The notes under the pieces: generated by a model
What the model was told of the DNA's origin: nothing
The model's input: the letters and a program-made list of their open reading frames with translations, nothing else
Databases searched by the model: none
Shown: positions 60,621-64,000 of the stretch, piece by piece
Position numbering within the stretch: position 1 is the stretch's first letter
Layout of the letters: every line of letters begins with the position of its first letter
Program-made: the position numbers and the translations under genes
DNA from: Lachnospiraceae bacterium UBA4631
Lineage (GTDB): Bacteria > Bacillota > Clostridia > Lachnospirales > Lachnospiraceae
Length of the DNA: 64,000 bases
Assembly (NCBI GenBank): GCA_002406015.1
Contig: DHMX01000022.1
Location: forward strand, 1 to 64,000
Direction of reading: 5' to 3'

Positions 60621-61850
60621 ATGTTATTACAGGAAACAGGAATGACAAGACAGGAAGTAAAGGATACCGTTGATAAATATATGATAGGCATTGGCGAGCG
60701 GTTTGATTTGGTCGCAGAACGCGGAAAAGATATGTATGTATATGATGCAGACGGAACAAAATATCTGGACTTTTATGCGGGAATTGCAGTAAGCTCTGCC
60801 GGAAATTGTAATGAAAAGGTAGTAAAGGCAGTACAGGAGCAGGTAGCAGAGCTGATACATGCATCCAATTATCCGTACTCCATTCCACAGGCAAAATTAG
60901 CAAAATTAATATGTGAAAGCATCGGTATGGACCGTATATTCTTTCAAAATTCAGGAACAGAAGCCAATGAAGCCATGATAAAGATGGCAAGAAAATACGG
61001 CGTTGAAAAGTACGGACCGGAACACTACCATATTATAACGGCAAAAAACAGCTTCCATGGAAGAACCTACGGAGCATTAAGTGCAACCGGACAGCCGGAT
61101 AATGGTTGTCAGATTGGCTATCATCCGATACTTCCGGGCTTTACATATGCAGAATACAATAATCTGGATTCCTTTGCAGAAGCCTGCACCGAAAACACCA
61201 TAGCAATTATGGTGGAGCCGGTACAGGGCGAGGGCGGTGTGTATCCGGCAACCGAGGAATTTCTGAAGGGACTTCGGAAGCTTTGCGATGAAAGAGGAAT
61301 GTTACTGCTGTTTGATGAGGTGCAGACCGGTTGGGGACGCTGCGGTGATTTGATGGCATTTATGTCTTATGGAGTTAAGCCGGATATTGTTACAATGGCA
61401 AAGGCAATGGGCGGAGGAATGCCGATTGCTGCTATTTGTGCAACCGAAGAAGCTGCCACTGCATTGAATCCAGGTTCACATGGCTCTACCTACGGAGGAA
61501 ATCCGGTCTGTTGTGCAGCTTCCTATGCAGAGATAACAGAAATAATGGAACGTAAACTGCCGGAGCAGGCAAAGAAAATGGGTGCCTATTTCATGGAGCA
61601 GCTAAAGACCTTGCCGGGAATCAAGGAGGTTCGCGGAAGAGGCTTACTGGTAGGCGTGGAATATGAACAGCCGATAGCATTTGATGTTAAGCATGGCTGC
61701 TTCGACCATAAGCTGTTGATTACAGCCGTCAGCAGCCATATTATAAGAATCGTTCCGCCGTTAATTGTAGAACAGGCAGATTGTGAGGAAGCAGTCCGGA
61801 TTCTTCGTCAGGTTACGGAGGAATGTCTAAAGGCTTCTTCTGGACAATAA
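60621..61850 (+). CDS. argD: Acetylornithine aminotransferase (class III)
   Basis: PLP enzyme of the ArgD/ornithine-aminotransferase group. The 409-aa protein has FYAGIAVSSAGNCNEKVV, NSGTEANEAMIKMARK, EPVQGEGGVYPA, LLLFDEVQTGWGRCG and PLP lysine K261 in TMAKAMGGGMP. The role in arginine synthesis fits because argD is missing from the argCJB cluster; ornithine or 4-aminobutyrate aminotransferase cannot be excluded. RBS CGGAGGATGAGAA. cysK follows 44 nt later. Confidence 0.85.
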   Translation: MLLQETGMTRQEVKDTVDKYMIGIGERFDLVAERGKDMYVYDADGTKYLDFYAGIAVSSAGNCNEKVVKAVQEQVAELIHASNYPYSIPQAKLAKLICESIGMDRIFFQNSGTEANEAMIKMARKYGVEKYGPEHYHIITAKNSFHGRTYGALSATGQPDNGCQIGYHPILPGFTYAEYNNLDSFAEACTENTIAIMVEPVQGEGGVYPATEEFLKGLRKLCDERGMLLLFDEVQTGWGRCGDLMAFMSYGVKPDIVTMAKAMGGGMPIAAICATEEAATALNPGSHGSTYGGNPVCCAASYAEITEIMERKLPEQAKKMGAYFMEQLKTLPGIKEVRGRGLLVGVEYEQPIAFDVKHGCFDHKLLITAVSSHIIRIVPPLIVEQADCEEAVRILRQVTEECLKASSGQ

Positions 61851-61894
61851 CCGAAAATAAGCATATAATACCTTAGGAATGTAGAAGGGCAGGT

Positions 61895-62809
61895 ATGAAC
61901 ATGGCTATTGTGACGGATAATATATTAGATGTAATCGGGAATACCCCGATGATTCATCTGAAAAAGAGTACAGGACTGAACCTGTATGCAAAGGCTGAAT
62001 TTCTGAATCCGGGCGGCAGCATTAAAGACCGGATTGCAAAGAATATGCTTGAAGAAGCACAACGACAGGGAAAATTGAAACCGGGAATGACGATTCTGGA
62101 GCCGACTTCGGGAAATACAGGAATCGGCTTGGCACTTTGCGGTGTGCAGATGGGGTATCCCGTAGTAATTGTTATGCCGGAAAATATGAGTGAGGAACGA
62201 AAGAAAATCATTCTGGCACTTGGAGCAGAACTGATATTGACACCGGCAGAGTTAAGTATCGGAGGAGCGGTCGATAAGGTGGCAGAGCTGGCAGCAGATT
62301 CCGATAAATATTTTGTACCGCAGCAGTTTACGAATCCGGCAAATCCGGATGCACATTATAAGACAACCGCAGTAGAGATTTACGAACAGCTACAGGGCAA
62401 GGTAGATGTCTTTGTAAGCGGAATCGGAAGCGGAGGAACACTGCAGGGAATTGCAAAATATTTAAAAGAAAAGAATCCGGACTTAAAGATAGTAGCGGTA
62501 GAACCGAAAAATGTATCGGCATTATTAGGAGATGAGCCGGGCTTACACCAGATTCAGGGAATCGGAGACGGATTTATTCCGGATGTGCTGGATGTAAGTA
62601 TGATTACGGATATTGTTACAGTAACAGACGATGATGCAATCGAAACTGCAAGAATGTTGGCACGCGAGCAGGGACTTTTGGTTGGAACCTCCTCCGGTGC
62701 AAATGTCTGGGCGGCAAAGAAGATGGCAAAGAAATACGGAACCGATAAGACAATCGTAACCGTATTGGCAGATAGAGTGGAACGATACTTTAGTACATCA
62801 TTGATATAG
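61895..62809 (+). CDS. cysK: Cysteine synthase (O-acetylserine sulfhydrylase)
   Basis: Makes cysteine from O-acetylserine and sulfide. The 304-aa protein has IGNTPMIHLKK, PLP lysine K44 in PGGSIKDRIAKNM, EPTSGNTGIGLA, and the phosphate loop SGIGSGGTLQG. An ATG two codons downstream is an alternative start. The CobW-type GTPase starts 12 nt after its stop. Confidence 0.95.
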   Translation: MNMAIVTDNILDVIGNTPMIHLKKSTGLNLYAKAEFLNPGGSIKDRIAKNMLEEAQRQGKLKPGMTILEPTSGNTGIGLALCGVQMGYPVVIVMPENMSEERKKIILALGAELILTPAELSIGGAVDKVAELAADSDKYFVPQQFTNPANPDAHYKTTAVEIYEQLQGKVDVFVSGIGSGGTLQGIAKYLKEKNPDLKIVAVEPKNVSALLGDEPGLHQIQGIGDGFIPDVLDVSMITDIVTVTDDDAIETARMLAREQGLLVGTSSGANVWAAKKMAKKYGTDKTIVTVLADRVERYFSTSLI

Positions 62810-62821
62810 GAGGTTGTTAAA

Positions 62822-63997
62822 ATGACAAAAGTAGATATTGTCTCCGGATTTCTTGGAGCAGGAAAAACCACATTGATTAAGAAGCTGATTGCAGAAGCAT
62901 TTAAAGGAGAAAAGCTGGTTCTGATTGAAAATGAATTTGGTGAAATCGGAATTGACGGTGGATTCTTAAAGGATGCAGGAATTGAAATTACAGAAATGAA
63001 TTCCGGATGTATCTGCTGTTCCTTAGTGGGTGATTTTGGAGAAGCATTGAAAAAGGTTCTGGCAGAATATGCACCGGACAGAATTATCATTGAGCCGTCA
63101 GGAGTCGGTAAGCTGTCAGATGTAATTAAGGCAGTTCAAGGCGTTGCGGAAACAGCAGAGCTTGAGCTTGACAGCTTCGTAACCGTTGCCGATGTAACGA
63201 AGGCAAAGATGTATATGAAGAACTTCGGAGAATTTTTCAATAATCAGATTGAGAGTGCCAGCACCATTATTTTGAGCAGAACACAGAAGATGGCACAGGA
63301 TAAGTTGGAAGCGGTAGTTGCGTTGTTAAAGGAGCATAATGAAAAAGCAACCATTATTACAACACCTTGGGACGAACTGGATGGAACTGTTATCCGAAAG
63401 GCTATGACAGAAGGAAATTCTCTGGTACAGGAGTTAATGGAAGAAGCAGAGATATGTCCGGAATGCGGACATCATCATCACCATGATGAGGAATGCTGCC
63501 ATGAACATGACCACGAGCATGAGCATGAACATCACCACCATGATGAGGAAGATTGCCACGACCATGAACATGACCACGAGCATGAACATGAACAACATCA
63601 CCATGATGAGGAGTGCTGCCATGACCATGACCACGAGCATGAACATCATCACCATGATGAGGAATGCTGTCATGACCACGACCATCATCATGAGCATGGA
63701 CATCATCACCATCATGCGGATGAGGTATTTACCAGTTGGGGTAAGGAAACGCCGCATAAATATACAAAGGAAGATATGGAAGCTATCTTAAAGAAACTGT
63801 CAGAGTCCGAGGAATACGGAATTATATTACGTGCAAAGGGTATGGTTCCGGATGTGAACGGCGAATGGATTTATTTTGATTTGGTTCCGGGCGAATATGA
63901 ATTAAGAAAAGGAAATCCGGATTATACCGGAAAGCTGTGTGTTATCGGAAGCAAGCTGGCAGAAGATAAATTAGAACAATTGTTTCAATTAGTATAA
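62822..63997 (+). CDS. COG0523 (CobW-family) GTPase with His-rich metal-binding insert
   Basis: A 391-aa G3E-family metallochaperone-like GTPase. Walker A GFLGAGKTT (9-17), the metal site CICC (63-66), IEPSGVGKLSDV and a short C-terminal CobW_C domain are present. Residues about 217-298 are a repeat-rich stretch of His, Asp, Glu and Cys with the recurring unit HHHHDEECCHDHDHEHE. Such stretches bind Zn, Ni or Co. Target metalloenzyme unknown; position after cysK suggests co-expression, not a partner. RBS AGGAGGTTGTTAAA. Confidence 0.92.
   Translation: MTKVDIVSGFLGAGKTTLIKKLIAEAFKGEKLVLIENEFGEIGIDGGFLKDAGIEITEMNSGCICCSLVGDFGEALKKVLAEYAPDRIIIEPSGVGKLSDVIKAVQGVAETAELELDSFVTVADVTKAKMYMKNFGEFFNNQIESASTIILSRTQKMAQDKLEAVVALLKEHNEKATIITTPWDELDGTVIRKAMTEGNSLVQELMEEAEICPECGHHHHHDEECCHEHDHEHEHEHHHHDEEDCHDHEHDHEHEHEQHHHDEECCHDHDHEHEHHHHDEECCHDHDHHHEHGHHHHHADEVFTSWGKETPHKYTKEDMEAILKKLSESEEYGIILRAKGMVPDVNGEWIYFDLVPGEYELRKGNPDYTGKLCVIGSKLAEDKLEQLFQLV
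63470..63715 (+). repeat. Imperfect tandem repeat coding the His-rich insert
   Basis: Four to five imperfect units of about 50-60 bp built from CATGATGAGGA, TGCTGCCATGA and CCACGAGCATGA words, in frame within the CobW-type gene. Length variation among strains would be expected. Confidence 0.85.
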
Positions 63998-64000
63998 GCA

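Noticed and set aside
63470..63715. CRISPR-like array
   Set aside because: The repeats are in frame within the CobW-type gene and have no unique spacers.

Overview
The window reads as chromosome of a spore-forming, low-GC Firmicute of the Lachnospiraceae type (Roseburia/Butyrivibrio relatives). This is inferred from gene content and order, not from a database match. Supporting signs are strong AGGAGG ribosome-binding sites, sigma-A promoters of the TTGACA-N17-TATAAT kind, sporulation genes (ylbJ-like, spoIIM-like, spoVB-like, gpr, spoIIP, a GerMN lipoprotein), a ylbH-ylbI-ylbJ-ylbM type gene neighbourhood and a secreted GH5 cellulase. Nearly all of the window is chromosomal core; one stretch between the tmRNA gene and argG (about 34.9-42.3 kb) is accessory.

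Layout. 0-7.8 kb: recG, a membrane-anchored cellulase lying between recG and rsmD, rsmD, coaD, a coiled-coil protein, then ylbJ-like and tmcAL on the minus strand. 8-11.3 kb: recA (tandem promoters, SOS box), recX and rny. 11.5-16.3 kb: aspartate aminotransferase, Nudix hydrolase, spoIIM-like, xerD and an M16 peptidase. 16.4-19.9 kb: a GldA/GldF/GldG-like ABC system. 19.9-23.4 kb: a spoVB-like flippase, a cysteine desulfurase and a PHP phosphatase. 23.6-34.9 kb: lower glycolysis (gap, pgk, tpiA, gpmI, eno) running into secG, rnr, smpB and ssrA, so the trans-translation pair smpB/ssrA and RNase R sit together.

34.9-42.3 kb is the accessory stretch. It holds a frameshifted DUF3784 gene, an MFS transporter, an ECF sigma factor with a translationally coupled membrane protein (candidate anti-sigma), an unknown 321-aa protein, a gene-remnant zone, a CPBP-family membrane protein with altered catalytic motifs coupled to a Crp/Fnr-like regulator, a GNAT acetyltransferase and a PhzF-like isomerase. 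The last 80 bp of the MFS gene recur, diverged, 4.7 kb downstream just before phzF. The intervening genes therefore look like an insertion between an MFS gene and phzF.

42.3-47 kb: argG (minus) diverges from argCJB, with two ARG boxes exactly 21 bp apart in the leader of argC. 47-57.7 kb: an orphan solute-binding lipoprotein, a DMT-type membrane protein, an SLBB/HhH (ComEA-like) lipoprotein, a two-component system followed by a GerMN lipoprotein, comEC, holA and a PurF-like protein that lacks the catalytic N-terminal cysteine. 57.8-64 kb: rpsT (TTG start), gpr-spoIIP, argD, cysK and a CobW/COG0523 GTPase with a long His/Asp/Glu/Cys-rich metal-binding insert.

No tRNA, rRNA, CRISPR array, complete insertion sequence or prophage was seen. 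The most noteworthy items are the MFS-tail duplication bounding the sigma-factor cassette, the cysteine-less PurF paralogue, a composite palindromic extragenic element before pgk, the hairpin that covers the eno ribosome-binding site, the promoter/leader arrangement at recA, and a XerD without the usual beta-hairpin lysine.
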